Below are positions 26,551 to 34,790 of a stretch of 50,524 nucleotides of DNA, in pieces. Numbering within the stretch: position 1 is the first letter of the stretch; each line of letters opens with the position of its first letter. Below the pieces are notes generated by a model. That model saw only the letters and a list, made by a program, of their open reading frames with translations, did not search any database and had not been told where the DNA came from. Position numbers and translations under genes: made by a program. This DNA comes from Sediminibacterium salmoneum NBRC 103935 (GTDB lineage Bacteria > Bacteroidota > Bacteroidia > Chitinophagales > Chitinophagaceae), in assembly GCF_000511175.1 (NCBI RefSeq), contig NZ_KI866530.1:92654-143177 (forward strand). Reading direction: 5' to 3'.

Positions 26551-27921
26551 ATGAAAAAGTTTAAAATACTATTTGCAACCGGTGTGATAGCAACCCTCTT
26601 TGGTTGTAATCCACTTAAAGTAAAAGAATTAACGGATCCCAATAATCCGAGTGAAGCAAGTGTTACCAACAATGCATCCAGAAGACAGATTCAGTTTCTG
26701 GTAACAGGATTGGAACAAAGACACAAGGGTTATGTTACCAATATTTGTCAGGCCTGGAATACTTTTGGCAGAGAGATCTGGTATCTGAATGCATCCGATC
26801 CCCGTTTCCAAACTGATTGGCTTGGACAAGCGGGTCGGTTACCTGATGCGGCCTATTTTGGATTTGGTGCAACAGGAGGTGGTTCCTACGCGTCTCCTTA
26901 TCAGGCTATTAAGCAAGGCTTGGTATTAATTGATGCAGCCAATAATTCAGGTGTACTTACTGCACAGGAGAAGAAAGCAGTAGCGGGTTTTGCCAAAACC
27001 ATTATGGCATATCAGTATCTGATACCAGCGAACTGGTTGTATGAAAACGGAATCAGAACCGATATCAGCGACCCTTTGAAGCCCGGACCTGTAAGATCTT
27101 ACACTGCTGCACTTGGTTTTATTGATTCATTGTTAACCGCAGGATATGAAGATTTAAATAATGCCGGTTCTGTGTTTCCATTTACGCTAACATCAGGATT
27201 TAATGGCTTTAATAATATTGATGGATTAAAGCGGTTGAATAAAGCCATTACTGCTCGTGTAGCCATTTATCGCAGAGACTGGCAGGGTGCTTTGACTGCC
27301 CTGAATCTTTCCTTTATGAATTTGACAGGTTCATTAACAGCAGGTCCCGCACACACTTTTGGAGCGCCGCCGGATGGGTTCAATCCTATGTTCTATGTGC
27401 TGGATGCCAATATCAATACCATTATTGTTGTACATCCTTCTGTGCTGGCGGATGCCACACCAGGCGATGCCAGAGTAGCAGCGAAGTTTCATCAGCGCGC
27501 AACGCCTGTAACCGTTACCACAGATGCTACTCCTCTTGTTGGTACTCACCAGGATAAAAGATGGGCAACCAATACGGCACCCATGCCATTCATTAAAAAT
27601 GAGGAATTGATTTTAATTAAGGCAGAAGCGCATGCGCAGTTGAATCAAACCACTGATGCAGTTAATGCAATTAATATCATCCGCACTGCGGCCAATATTG
27701 GTAACTACACTGGTGCTACCACACAGGCGGCATTGATTAATGAGATACTGTATCAGCGTCGTTATTCATTATGGGCTGAGCCATGGGGACACAGATGGAT
27801 TGATGCCCGCAGATACGATAGACTAAATACCATTCCTACTTCCTTTGATTTAGGAACCATCTTCAGACAATTCCCTCGCCCTCAGGCAGAAATTAACTGG
27901 GATTTATACGCGGGTGGATAA
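26551..27921 (+). CDS. SusD/RagB-family outer-membrane lipoprotein
   Basis: The 456-residue protein has a lipoprotein signal with the lipobox LFGC at residues 16-19, so the mature form begins with a lipidated cysteine. Its later sequence matches SusD: an N-terminal TPR-like part with LVLIDAANNSG and FAKTIMAYQYLIPANWL, and a C-terminal NEILYQRRYSLWAEPWGHR with WIDARRYDRL, the helical end of the family. It would bind substrate at the surface as the lid over SusC. Translation is probably linked to susC by the 11-base gap. A rho-independent terminator follows at 27951. Confidence 0.96.
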   Translation: MKKFKILFATGVIATLFGCNPLKVKELTDPNNPSEASVTNNASRRQIQFLVTGLEQRHKGYVTNICQAWNTFGREIWYLNASDPRFQTDWLGQAGRLPDAAYFGFGATGGGSYASPYQAIKQGLVLIDAANNSGVLTAQEKKAVAGFAKTIMAYQYLIPANWLYENGIRTDISDPLKPGPVRSYTAALGFIDSLLTAGYEDLNNAGSVFPFTLTSGFNGFNNIDGLKRLNKAITARVAIYRRDWQGALTALNLSFMNLTGSLTAGPAHTFGAPPDGFNPMFYVLDANINTIIVVHPSVLADATPGDARVAAKFHQRATPVTVTTDATPLVGTHQDKRWATNTAPMPFIKNEELILIKAEAHAQLNQTTDAVNAINIIRTAANIGNYTGATTQAALINEILYQRRYSLWAEPWGHRWIDARRYDRLNTIPTSFDLGTIFRQFPRPQAEINWDLYAGG

Positions 27922-27950
27922 TATTTGGGGGATTGATTATTTATAACAAG

Positions 27951-27978
27951 GAGGTCACATTATGTGGCCTCTTTTTTT
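27951..27978 (+). terminator. Rho-independent terminator after the SusC/SusD pair
   Basis: A 9-bp stem (27951-27959 with 27963-27971, one U.G wobble) has a 3-base loop and is followed by seven T residues at 27972-27978. The T tract runs into the last codon of the convergent lipoprotein gene. Confidence 0.9.
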
Positions 27979-28366
27979 ATAATCCAATCACTTCTATATA
28001 ATTGGATTTGCCAGGCCTGCTGCCTACGGTAGCACGACATCTGCCACAATTAGGTTCATCTTTTGGAGCACTCAGTAATTTAACGGTAATAACCAATCCG
28101 GTTAAATCACTGGTTAGTGTTTGCATTTTGTTTCTGTCTGCACAACTGAAAGTGGTAAAGAAAACGTTGTTGTAGGTTTTGCCCTCGAATGCAAAACCAT
28201 TTTCGGCTATTTCTGAAGATTGTTTGTCTACCAGCTGAACGATGGCGTCATTGCAAACTTCTTTGATAATTTTTACGCGGAATGTGGTATTGGTTAAATT
28301 ATCATTTTTGGTACAGGAGAGTTGTAGAAAGCTGAATGCTATAATACCTATAATAAAAATTCTCAT
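27977..28366 (-). CDS. Small lipoprotein of unknown function
   Basis: The most likely start is ATG at 28364-28366, which gives a lipoprotein signal MRIFIIGIIAFSFLQLSC with lipobox LQLSC; a TTG at 28381 extends it by five codons but is less likely. The mature chain is about 110 residues and contains six more cysteines, in EVCNDA, TFSCADRN and the closing PNCGRCRATVG. Disulfides are therefore likely. No family is recognised. It lies tail to tail with the SusD gene and has no other partner, and its real-gene status rests mainly on the signal and the clean frame. Confidence 0.75.
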   Translation of the reverse strand: MRIFIIGIIAFSFLQLSCTKNDNLTNTTFRVKIIKEVCNDAIVQLVDKQSSEIAENGFAFEGKTYNNVFFTTFSCADRNKMQTLTSDLTGLVITVKLLSAPKDEPNCGRCRATVGSRPGKSNYIEVIGL

Positions 28367-28514
28367 GATTAATTTTTTCAATAAGACGCTTTAGTTGGGT
28401 AGAGCGCTGCTTCGGGATTGCTTCGCAAATCTAACGGGATTGCCAGCCTCGCTGTTGCAGTAGTTCTCCATTTGTTTACGCCCTCAAGCAAGCTTGGGTT
28501 GTCCCCAAATGAAG
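28367..28514. other. Non-coding stretch with a tRNA D-arm-like fragment
   Basis: Between the small lipoprotein and the tRNA-Glu hairpin I see no credible gene. At about 28389-28412 the plus strand reads TTTAGTTGGGTAGAGCGC, which resembles the D arm of a tRNA with about four bases missing; no matching acceptor or T arm follows. A short imperfect hairpin (gattgc-ttc-gcaaatc) lies at about 28416. This may be a tRNA relic or a repeat fragment. Nothing else is evident in the stretch. Confidence 0.4.
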
Positions 28515-28545
28515 AACGCCTCTTCAACTTCGTTGAAAAGGCGTT
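28515..28545 (-). terminator. Hairpin at the 3' side of tRNA-Glu
   Basis: A 14-bp stem (28515-28528 with 28532-28545) with a 3-base loop lies three bases after the tRNA on the minus strand. One pair is a G.U wobble only when read from the minus strand, which supports transcription in that direction. The following T tract is weak (CTTCATTT). Confidence 0.6.
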
Positions 28546-28547
28546 TG

Positions 28548-28619
28548 TAGCCGGTACGGGAATCGAACCCGTCTTTGCCCCGTGAAAGGGGGCTGTCCTA
28601 GCCGATAGACGAACCGGCC
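28548..28619 (-). tRNA. tRNA-Glu (anticodon UUC)
   Basis: The reverse-strand cloverleaf runs from G at 28619 to the discriminator A at 28548, 72 bases. The 7-bp acceptor stem pairs GGCCGGT with ACCGGCT (first pair G.U). The anticodon loop is CTTTCAC in the stem CCCC/GGGG, which gives anticodon TTC. The T arm has GGTTCGATTCC. CCA is not encoded. It has its own strong promoter just upstream and a hairpin downstream. The sequence matches the common bacterial tRNA-Glu closely. Confidence 0.97.
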
Positions 28620-28641
28620 ATGGTTTTTGTCTTTCGGGTTG

Positions 28642-28673
28642 CAAAAATAAGAGGCAATTTCTTTTCTGCCAAA
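28642..28673 (-). promoter_or_regulatory. Promoter of tRNA-Glu
   Basis: On the minus strand the -33 element TTTG (28670-28673) and the -7 element TATTTTTG (28642-28649) both match the Bacteroidota consensus, with exactly 20 bases between them. Transcription would begin about 15 bases before the tRNA. This is one of the two best promoters in the window. Confidence 0.8.
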
Positions 28674-28678
28674 CTTTT

Positions 28679-28707
28679 TTATCAAAATACCCAAAATCAT
28701 TTGATAA
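28679..28707. promoter_or_regulatory. Inverted repeat before gap
   Basis: TTATCAAA at 28679-28686 and TTTGATAA at 28700-28707 form perfect 8-bp arms with a 13-base spacer. The element brackets the expected -33 position of the gap promoter, so it could be an operator for gap. It lies just behind the divergent tRNA promoter. Confidence 0.35.
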
Positions 28708-28711
28708 ACTG

Positions 28712-28719
28712 TAAATTTG
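28712..28719 (+). promoter_or_regulatory. -7 element of the gap promoter
   Basis: TAAATTTG matches TAnnTTTG exactly and lies 38 bases before the start codon. No clear TTTG stands at the -33 distance; the flanking inverted repeat occupies that zone. Confidence 0.45.
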
Positions 28720-28757
28720 TCCCTCTAACGCAATTATTTACATAAAAACATTTATCA

Positions 28758-29771
28758 ATGAGTACAGTAAAAGTGGCTATTAACGGTTTTGGAAGAATCG
28801 GTCGTCTGGTATTTCGTCAGATTTACAATATGAAGGGAATTGATGTGGTTGCTATTAACGACCTTACTAGTCCAGCGGTATTAGCTCATTTATTGAAGTA
28901 CGATAGTGCACAGGGTCGTTTTGATGCAACTGTTACTTCTACCGAAGATTCTATTATAGTTAATGGTGAAACCGTTAAAATATACGCTCAGAAAGATCCT
29001 TCTCAAATTCCTTGGGGAGCCCACGGAGTAGATGTAGTAATTGAGTCAACCGGATTCTTTACTGATAAGGATAAAGCTGCTGCGCATCTGACTGCAGGTG
29101 CTAAGCGTGTTGTAATTTCTGCACCAGCAACAGGAGATTTAAAAACAGTTGTATACAATGTAAACCACGCCATTTTAGATGGTTCTGAAACCATTATTTC
29201 CTGCGCTTCTTGTACAACCAACTGTTTAGCTCCAATGGCTAAAGTGTTGAATGATCAGTTTGGTATCCAGACTGGTATCATGACAACCATTCACGCATAT
29301 ACCAACGACCAGAATACCTTGGATGCTCCACATCCTAAAGGCGATTTAAGAAGAGCAAGAGCAGCGGCTTCTAATATAGTTCCTAATAGTACTGGTGCTG
29401 CTAAAGCAATTGGTTTAGTTTTACCAGAGTTGAAGGGAAAATTAGACGGAAGCGCGCAGCGTGTTCCAACCATTACTGGTTCTTTAACTGAACTGGTTTC
29501 TATCTTAGGTAAGAAAGTAACAGCTGAAGAAGTAAATGCTGCTATGAAAGCGGCTGCTAACGAAAGCTTCGGATACAACGAAGACGAAATTGTAAGCACC
29601 GATATCATTGGTACTCATTTTGGTTCATTATTCGATGCAACACAAACCAAAGTAATGACCGTAGGTGATGCACAAATTGTGAAAACCGTAAGCTGGTACG
29701 ATAATGAAATGAGCTACGTAAGTCAGCTGGTAAGAACTGTAAATTATTTTGCAGGCTTAATTAGCAAATAA
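28758..29771 (+). CDS. gap: Glyceraldehyde-3-phosphate dehydrogenase, type I
   Basis: GAPDH oxidises and phosphorylates glyceraldehyde 3-phosphate with NAD(P) in glycolysis. The 337-residue protein starts with the dinucleotide-binding [16 protein letters not shown], has the active-site cysteine in [12 protein letters not shown] near residue 153 and a histidine-bearing [19 protein letters not shown] tail. This is the classic type I form. A terminator follows directly, so it is probably transcribed alone, with pgk starting after the hairpin. Its codon use is biased toward A/T-ending highly used codons, as expected of a strongly expressed gene. Confidence 0.98.
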   Translation: MSTVKVAINGFGRIGRLVFRQIYNMKGIDVVAINDLTSPAVLAHLLKYDSAQGRFDATVTSTEDSIIVNGETVKIYAQKDPSQIPWGAHGVDVVIESTGFFTDKDKAAAHLTAGAKRVVISAPATGDLKTVVYNVNHAILDGSETIISCASCTTNCLAPMAKVLNDQFGIQTGIMTTIHAYTNDQNTLDAPHPKGDLRRARAAASNIVPNSTGAAKAIGLVLPELKGKLDGSAQRVPTITGSLTELVSILGKKVTAEEVNAAMKAAANESFGYNEDEIVSTDIIGTHFGSLFDATQTKVMTVGDAQIVKTVSWYDNEMSYVSQLVRTVNYFAGLISK

Positions 29772-29789
29772 ATTATTTTAAATTCTACC

Positions 29790-29828
29790 AAAAGCCGTTC
29801 TGATAATTCAGGACGGCTTTTGTTTTTT
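29790..29828 (+). terminator. Rho-independent terminator after gap
   Basis: A 14-bp stem (29790-29803 with 29808-29821, one U.G wobble) has the 4-base loop TAAT and is followed by TGTTTTTT. It separates gap from pgk. Confidence 0.9.
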
Positions 29829-29854
29829 GGTTAAATTGCCAACAAATAATTTTT

Positions 29855-31075
29855 ATGGCAAGTCCTTTTGAATCGTTTCATTTTGCTGGAAAGAAAGCAT
29901 TAATCCGTGTAGACTTTAATGTCCCTTTAGATAAACAAACTTATGCAATAGGCGATGATAATCGCATGCGTGCAGCGGTTCCTACAATCGTTAAAATATT
30001 AAATGATGGAGGTTCTGTTATCTTAATGAGCCACCTGGGGCGTCCCAAGGAAGGTCCTGAAACCAAAAGTTCTTTAATTCATATTACCGGCCACTTACAA
30101 TCCCTTCTTACTAAAGCAATGGGAAAGGAAGTGCTGGTGCAATTTGCCAATGATTGCATTGGACAGGAAGCCATTGATAAATCAGCAGCATTAAATGCTG
30201 GCGAAGTTTTATTATTAGAAAACCTTCGTTTTTACAAAGAGGAAGAAAAAGGGGATGCTGAATTTGCAGAGAAGCTGAGTAAGTTGGGTGATGTATATGT
30301 GAATGATGCTTTTGGTACAGCACATAGAGCCCATGCTTCAACAGCAGTTATTGCACAATTTTTTGCTCCCGAAAATAAAATGTTTGGCTTATTGATGGAG
30401 GGAGAGGTAAAAGCGGCAGAATTGGTTTTGCACAAAGCAGAAAAACCTTTTACCGCCATAATTGGTGGTGCCAAAGTGAGTGATAAAATTCTCATCATTG
30501 AAAACTTATTGGAAAGAGCAACTGATATAATCATTGGCGGAGGAATGGCATACACTTTCATGAAAGCAAAAGGTGGTGCCATCGGTAAAAGTTTATGCGA
30601 AGATGATCGTTTGAATACGGCACTTGAAATATTAGATAAAGCTGCTGCAAAAGGAGTAAACATTCATTTGCCGGTAGACAGTTTGGTGGCGGATAATTTT
30701 GCTGCTGATGCAAATACGCAGGTAGCAGACAGCAATCAGGTTCCCGATGGCTGGATGGGTCTGGATATTGGTCCGAAAGCAATTGAAGCATTCACTGCTG
30801 CCATCACCCGCTCAAAAACCATTTTGTGGAACGGCCCCATGGGAGTTTTTGAAATGGAAAAATTCCAGGCAGGCACCAAAGCAATTGCTGTTGCAGTTGC
30901 CCATGCTACCGCTAACGGAGCTTATAGCTTAGTAGGAGGCGGAGATAGTGTAGCTGCGGTTAATCAGTTTGGTTTTGCCGATCAGGTAAGTTATGTAAGT
31001 ACAGGAGGAGGAGCGATGCTGGAATATTTTGAAGGTAAAGTATTACCAGGCATTGCTGCCATATCCAATAGCTAA
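29855..31075 (+). CDS. pgk: Phosphoglycerate kinase
   Basis: This 406-residue enzyme transfers phosphate from 1,3-bisphosphoglycerate to ADP. The expected motifs are seen: RVDFNVPLD near residue 17, [11 protein letters not shown] near 60, [14 protein letters not shown] near 118, the hinge region with [11 protein letters not shown] near 200, and the C-terminal nucleotide site with WNGPMGVFE and [11 protein letters not shown] near 360. It follows gap but is separated from it by a terminator, so it must have its own promoter, for which I find only a weak match. Its stop is directly next to the stop of the convergent reductase gene, with no base and no terminator between them. Confidence 0.98.
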   Translation: MASPFESFHFAGKKALIRVDFNVPLDKQTYAIGDDNRMRAAVPTIVKILNDGGSVILMSHLGRPKEGPETKSSLIHITGHLQSLLTKAMGKEVLVQFANDCIGQEAIDKSAALNAGEVLLLENLRFYKEEEKGDAEFAEKLSKLGDVYVNDAFGTAHRAHASTAVIAQFFAPENKMFGLLMEGEVKAAELVLHKAEKPFTAIIGGAKVSDKILIIENLLERATDIIIGGGMAYTFMKAKGGAIGKSLCEDDRLNTALEILDKAAAKGVNIHLPVDSLVADNFAADANTQVADSNQVPDGWMGLDIGPKAIEAFTAAITRSKTILWNGPMGVFEMEKFQAGTKAIAVAVAHATANGAYSLVGGGDSVAAVNQFGFADQVSYVSTGGGAMLEYFEGKVLPGIAAISNS

Positions 31076-31960
31076 TTAAGCAACATCTTCACCCGTAGCA
31101 GCTTTCATTAAAAAGAACCAGTCTTCTCTGGTTAGTTTGATGGAAGCTGCTTTTTTCGCCTGTTCCAGTCTTTCTGCCTTGGTTGTGCCGATAACAGGAA
31201 GAATACCTGCCGGGTGCGTATTCAGCCAGGCAATCAGCATTTCATTCAATCCCATGGCATATTTTTCAGACAGTAAATGTGCCGCATGTGAAATGCTTCT
31301 GAAGTGGGGATGCAGATCATCCGTTAATAAGCCTCCACCCAAAGGTGCCCATGCCATTGGCACTATATTATTCTCAATACAATTGTCTAAAATGCCATTG
31401 CTGAACGGAGATGTCCGGATAATGGACACTTCTATTTGATTATAATCTATCTGAACCCATTTTCTCAGCATATTTACCTGATGGGGTAGAAAATTAGAGA
31501 CACCAAAAGAACGGACTTTCCCTTGTATTTTCAATGACTGAATAGCTTCAGCAACTTCTTCCGGATCTAATAGTGGATCGGGCCTGTGAATTAATAATAC
31601 ATCCAGGTAGTCTGTTCCAAAATTTTTCAGGGATTGCTCCGCTGAGCGAATAATATGTTTTTTACTGGTGTTATACGATTTGATACTATGTTCGGGTCGG
31701 TTTTCAGTAAGCATCTGAATGCCACATTTGGTAATCAGTTTAATTTGCGGACGGATGGTCTTGTCCTCTTTTAAAGCTTCTCCGAATTCTTCTTCCGTTG
31801 TATAATCTCCGTAAATATCTGCGTGATCAAAACTATTTACGCCAATTAATAAACACTGATCAATCATCTGGCGATAATCGTATGTAGTAAAATTGGCACC
31901 CCATTTTCCCCAACGCATGCAGCCTGCAACAGGACTGCTTAGTGTCATATTATTTTCCAT
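31076..31960 (-). CDS. Aldo/keto reductase family oxidoreductase
   Basis: This 294-residue protein has the complete aldo/keto reductase catalytic tetrad: D45 and Y50 in the HADIY region, K78 in TKCG, and H125 in LIHRPDP. The family uses NADPH to reduce aldehydes, ketones or sugars in a TIM barrel in the cytosol. The sequence is closest in pattern to the YdhF/YccK-like group (TKCGIQML, SIKSYNTSK). The substrate is unknown. It starts at an ATG at 31958-31960, and its stop abuts that of pgk. The RRM gene lies upstream on the same strand but is cut off by a strong terminator. Confidence 0.95.
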   Translation of the reverse strand: MENNMTLSSPVAGCMRWGKWGANFTTYDYRQMIDQCLLIGVNSFDHADIYGDYTTEEEFGEALKEDKTIRPQIKLITKCGIQMLTENRPEHSIKSYNTSKKHIIRSAEQSLKNFGTDYLDVLLIHRPDPLLDPEEVAEAIQSLKIQGKVRSFGVSNFLPHQVNMLRKWVQIDYNQIEVSIIRTSPFSNGILDNCIENNIVPMAWAPLGGGLLTDDLHPHFRSISHAAHLLSEKYAMGLNEMLIAWLNTHPAGILPVIGTTKAERLEQAKKAASIKLTREDWFFLMKAATGEDVA

Positions 31961-31980
31961 ACTTAAATATAAAAATAAAA

Positions 31981-32010
31981 AAAACTCGTTCTGACTGCAG
32001 AACGAGTTTT
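31981..32010 (-). terminator. Rho-independent terminator after the RRM gene
   Basis: A 12-13-bp stem (31981-31992 with 31999-32010) is followed on the minus strand by a long T-rich tract. It lies between the RRM gene and the reductase gene, 23 bases after the RRM stop. Confidence 0.9.
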
Positions 32011-32032
32011 ATAAATCGGTAGGATTGTTAGA

Positions 32033-32434
32033 TTAATATCTGTTGTATCCGCCACCGCCGCCGTTTCCACGATCGCGATTACCGCCACCGTATCCACCGC
32101 CGCCGCGATTACCACCACCGCCAAAGCCGCCGCGATTACCGCCGCCGCCACCATAAGGCTTCTTCTTAAATCCGCCTCTTTCGCCTTCTGGGCGTGGTGT
32201 TGATTCGTTTACAACAATTTTACGATCCATAACATCAGTATCGTGTAATGCTGCGATAGCTGCACGGGCAGCATCATCATCAGCCATTTCAACGAAACCA
32301 AAGCCTTTACTACGGTCGTTGTTAAATTTGTCGGTAACGATTTTGGCACTGCTTACTTCACCATAGGGAGCAAACAGATTCTGAAGGTCTTCACTAGACA
32401 TGTTCCAGTTAAGATTTCCAACGTAAATGTTCAT
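32033..32434 (-). CDS. Glycine-rich RRM RNA-binding protein
   Basis: Residues 1-80 form one RNA recognition motif: the RNP2 motif IYVGNL at residues 3-8 and the RNP1 motif KGFGFVEM near residue 45. Residues 96 to 133 are a GGGGNRGG-like tail rich in glycine, arginine and asparagine. This architecture is common in Bacteroidota and cyanobacteria, where such proteins are linked to cold stress and RNA chaperoning; they resemble eukaryotic glycine-rich RNA-binding proteins. The ATG is at 32432-32434. The coding DNA of the tail is repetitive (ccgccgccacc). It has its own -7 element and terminator, so it is a single-gene unit. Confidence 0.95.
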   Translation of the reverse strand: MNIYVGNLNWNMSSEDLQNLFAPYGEVSSAKIVTDKFNNDRSKGFGFVEMADDDAARAAIAALHDTDVMDRKIVVNESTPRPEGERGGFKKKPYGGGGGNRGGFGGGGNRGGGGYGGGNRDRGNGGGGGYNRY

Positions 32435-32466
32435 TTTTTAGAAATTAAGTGATCAAAAAACCAAAG

Positions 32467-32474
32467 CAAAAATA
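32467..32474 (-). promoter_or_regulatory. -7 element of the RRM gene promoter
   Basis: TATTTTTG on the minus strand matches TAnnTTTG exactly and would give a leader of about 26 bases. A good TTTG is absent at -33 (a GTTTC is near). Confidence 0.45.
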
Positions 32475-32615
32475 GTAACCAAAAACCCTGAAACATTTAC
32501 GTAAAAACGTTCTGAGACCTGGAACTTCCGCATTTGGACAATTAAAGATAGGGTTTTTACTGAATTAGCAGCATTTTTCCAAAAAAATGACAATTCTATA
32601 TCAAATTCGGCAAAA

Positions 32616-32633
32616 ATACCGCGAACGCGGTAT
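32616..32633. promoter_or_regulatory. Second ATACCG-N6-CGGTAT dyad, before the first WG-repeat gene
   Basis: ATACCG at 32616-32621 and CGGTAT at 32628-32633 are the same half-sites and spacing as at 4820-4837. Here the perfect stem extends to 9-bp arms (32615-32623, 32626-32634). The right arm touches a possible -33 ATTG (32632-32635), which is 20 bases from TACTTTCA at 32656-32663. Confidence 0.6.
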
Positions 32634-32678
32634 TGTGGGCATTTGGGACTAAAGATACTTTCACCCCTAAATATATTT

Positions 32679-34714
32679 ATGATGAAAGGTGGGTATTTAT
32701 CCGTTCTTCTTTGCCTTTGCATTTTTGCAAATGCCCAAAAAGTTAATGTAGTTTCCTACATTTATGAAGATGACCGGTTTGGTTTGTCTAAGTTTACGAA
32801 TGTCATTAATGCAGATTCCACAGGCTTCGGCATTGAGAACGGAAAATATATTTTCGCTAATTATCACAAGAAGCCTGGTCATTCCAATTGGGTGACGAAC
32901 AGTTTTGGCATGAACAGTAATGCCAATACCAGTTATAAAGCCTCTGTTATGCAGTTGGAAGGTTCGCAGGATTATTCTTATGGGATGGCTTTGAATGTGG
33001 AAAATGGGTCGAACTATATTCTATTTGGTATTGCTAGCAGTGGTTACTACATTATTGAGAGCATGAATAATGGTGTTTCAACAAAAGTTTCTAAAGGCTG
33101 GGTTAAATCTTCTGTGGTTAAATCAGGCTACAATGTGTTAAATGATTTGTATGTAGAAAAAAAGGGAATCAGTATCAGTTTTTTTTGAATGATGTTCCTG
33201 TTATCAGTTATGAGATAAGTCTCTCCAAGTTTTCTCCTAAAGTGGGCATTTTTGCCAGCAGCAATATGAAAGTTGCATTTGATAAGTTGGAAGTGGATCA
33301 ATGGGTAGACCAGAAGCAGGTATATGGAAAAATAGTTCCCGGATATAGCCCATCCAATAAGTTCCCAATATCCTCAAAGCTTTATCCAACCAGCTCTAAA
33401 AAAAGCGAACTATATAGTGTTAATCATGGGGCATTTGAATATTGGTATGGTATTATTGACAAAGATGGTTATCGGGTGACGGATCCGGTTTTTAGGTATG
33501 CTTATCAACAAGGCGATTGGGTTGTGGGGGGAGTTGAAGCAACTAATACAGTAGGTGTATTTGATTGGCAGGGAAATATTATTATACCTCCCATCATGCA
33601 AAAAATAAATTCTACCATTTACAATGGGACTGCCTATTTCTCCTGCCGTTCAGCGTCCGGACTCTGGGGTTTAATGGATCAGAATGGAAAAACACTCCTG
33701 CCTTTTGTGTATAGTTATATAGACCTGGTTTCTGAAGGATATGTTTACATGAAAAATTCAAAAGGATGGGGTGTTGCTGATTTAACAGGAGCCATTAAGG
33801 TTAATCCCGGAAGCATAGATGATGCAGATGAAGCAGCCAAGAGGTCATTTCGGTTTCCAGTCAGAGTTCGTCAAGGTCAGTTTATTGCAAAAGCCAGTCG
33901 TGGAGATGGAGGCAAGAAAGGTGTAATGGATGTACAGGGCAAATGGGTTGTAATGCCTAAGTATTTTGATATTGATTACGTGGATACCAATCAGTCATAC
34001 ATTGTGATTTTACCCAAACCTAAAGACCCCAATCGATTGGTGAAAGGCGTCATTGATAAAAATGGCAGGGAAATCATACCTGCAAAATATTCAACCTTGA
34101 TTGCTGTAGGTAAAAATTATATAGTGGCAGAAGGGGATGATCCTTTAGGTGATGATAAAATTGAGACTGATGAAGTAGAAGATCTACTTGATTATCTGGA
34201 TGAAATGGACGAAGAGGAGGTAGAGGATAATCGGAAGTGGGGAGTAATTAGTGCTTCAGGAAATGAGCTTGTGCCATTAAAATATTCAGATATTACAATG
34301 AGTGCGGATGTCAATGTCTTACAATTAAAACAAATGGTTACCGGTGCAAAAAAGCACACCCTTTCACTTTTTGATCAATCCAATAAATCAATCCTGAATC
34401 TTGCTGCCTATGAAATTGACAATGTGGACAGCATTTTATTGAAAGAAAAGCCCAGGAAAGACTACAGACGTAATTATAGTTTTTATGCGGATGGTCTGAT
34501 TAATGTGGCTAAACTAGGTAAGTGGGGATTTCTGGATAAGTCTGGCAAAATCCAGATACCTTTTCAATTCGATTTTGCTACAGGCTTCAGTAATGGCAAA
34601 GCCATGGTTAAAAAGAACAAAGATTGGTATTATATAGATAGAACTGGTAAGCGAATGCCAGATACAGAAATTCAAAAAACATATTCAGACAAAGAGCTGC
34701 CACCTATTCGTTAG
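32679..34714 (+). CDS. Secreted WG-repeat protein, first tandem copy, frame-changed
   Basis: The start ATG at 32679 or 32682 gives a signal peptide (MMKGGYLSVLLCLCIFANA). Residues up to about 210 form a domain with ENGKYIF, NTSYKAS, GYYIIE and KGWVKSS, like the equivalent part of the next gene. After it come WG repeats such as WGLMDQNGKTLLPF and WGFLDKSGKIQIPF. The frame stops at 33188 after 169 residues, and the homologous sequence goes on in the -1 frame to 34714. Aligned with the downstream paralogue, the change falls at the A7-G3 tract 33157-33166. Joined length is about 678 residues. WG repeats are of unknown biochemical role. If the break is real, only the N-domain is made. Confidence 0.85.
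33157..33166 (+). other. A7-G3 tract at the frame change of the first WG gene
   Basis: Codons in the first frame are GAA AAA AAG GGA. The heptamer A-AAA-AAG (33158-33164) is the E. coli dnaX type -1 slippery site, in the correct phase. A -1 slip, or one more A or G, restores the alignment with the paralogue (KKGNQYQFFLND against KKGKNYEFFVNG). Confidence 0.65.
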
Positions 34715-34790
34715 GGGGGTATAGAAAAATACAGCATTTGTAGTATTGTAAGGATTTTGATGAATAGCTATTTTTAGCGAAAATCTGTTT

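Noticed and set aside
28378..28644. An 88-codon open frame on the minus strand
   Set aside because: It runs through the tRNA-Glu gene and its promoter and has no homology pattern, so it is a chance frame.
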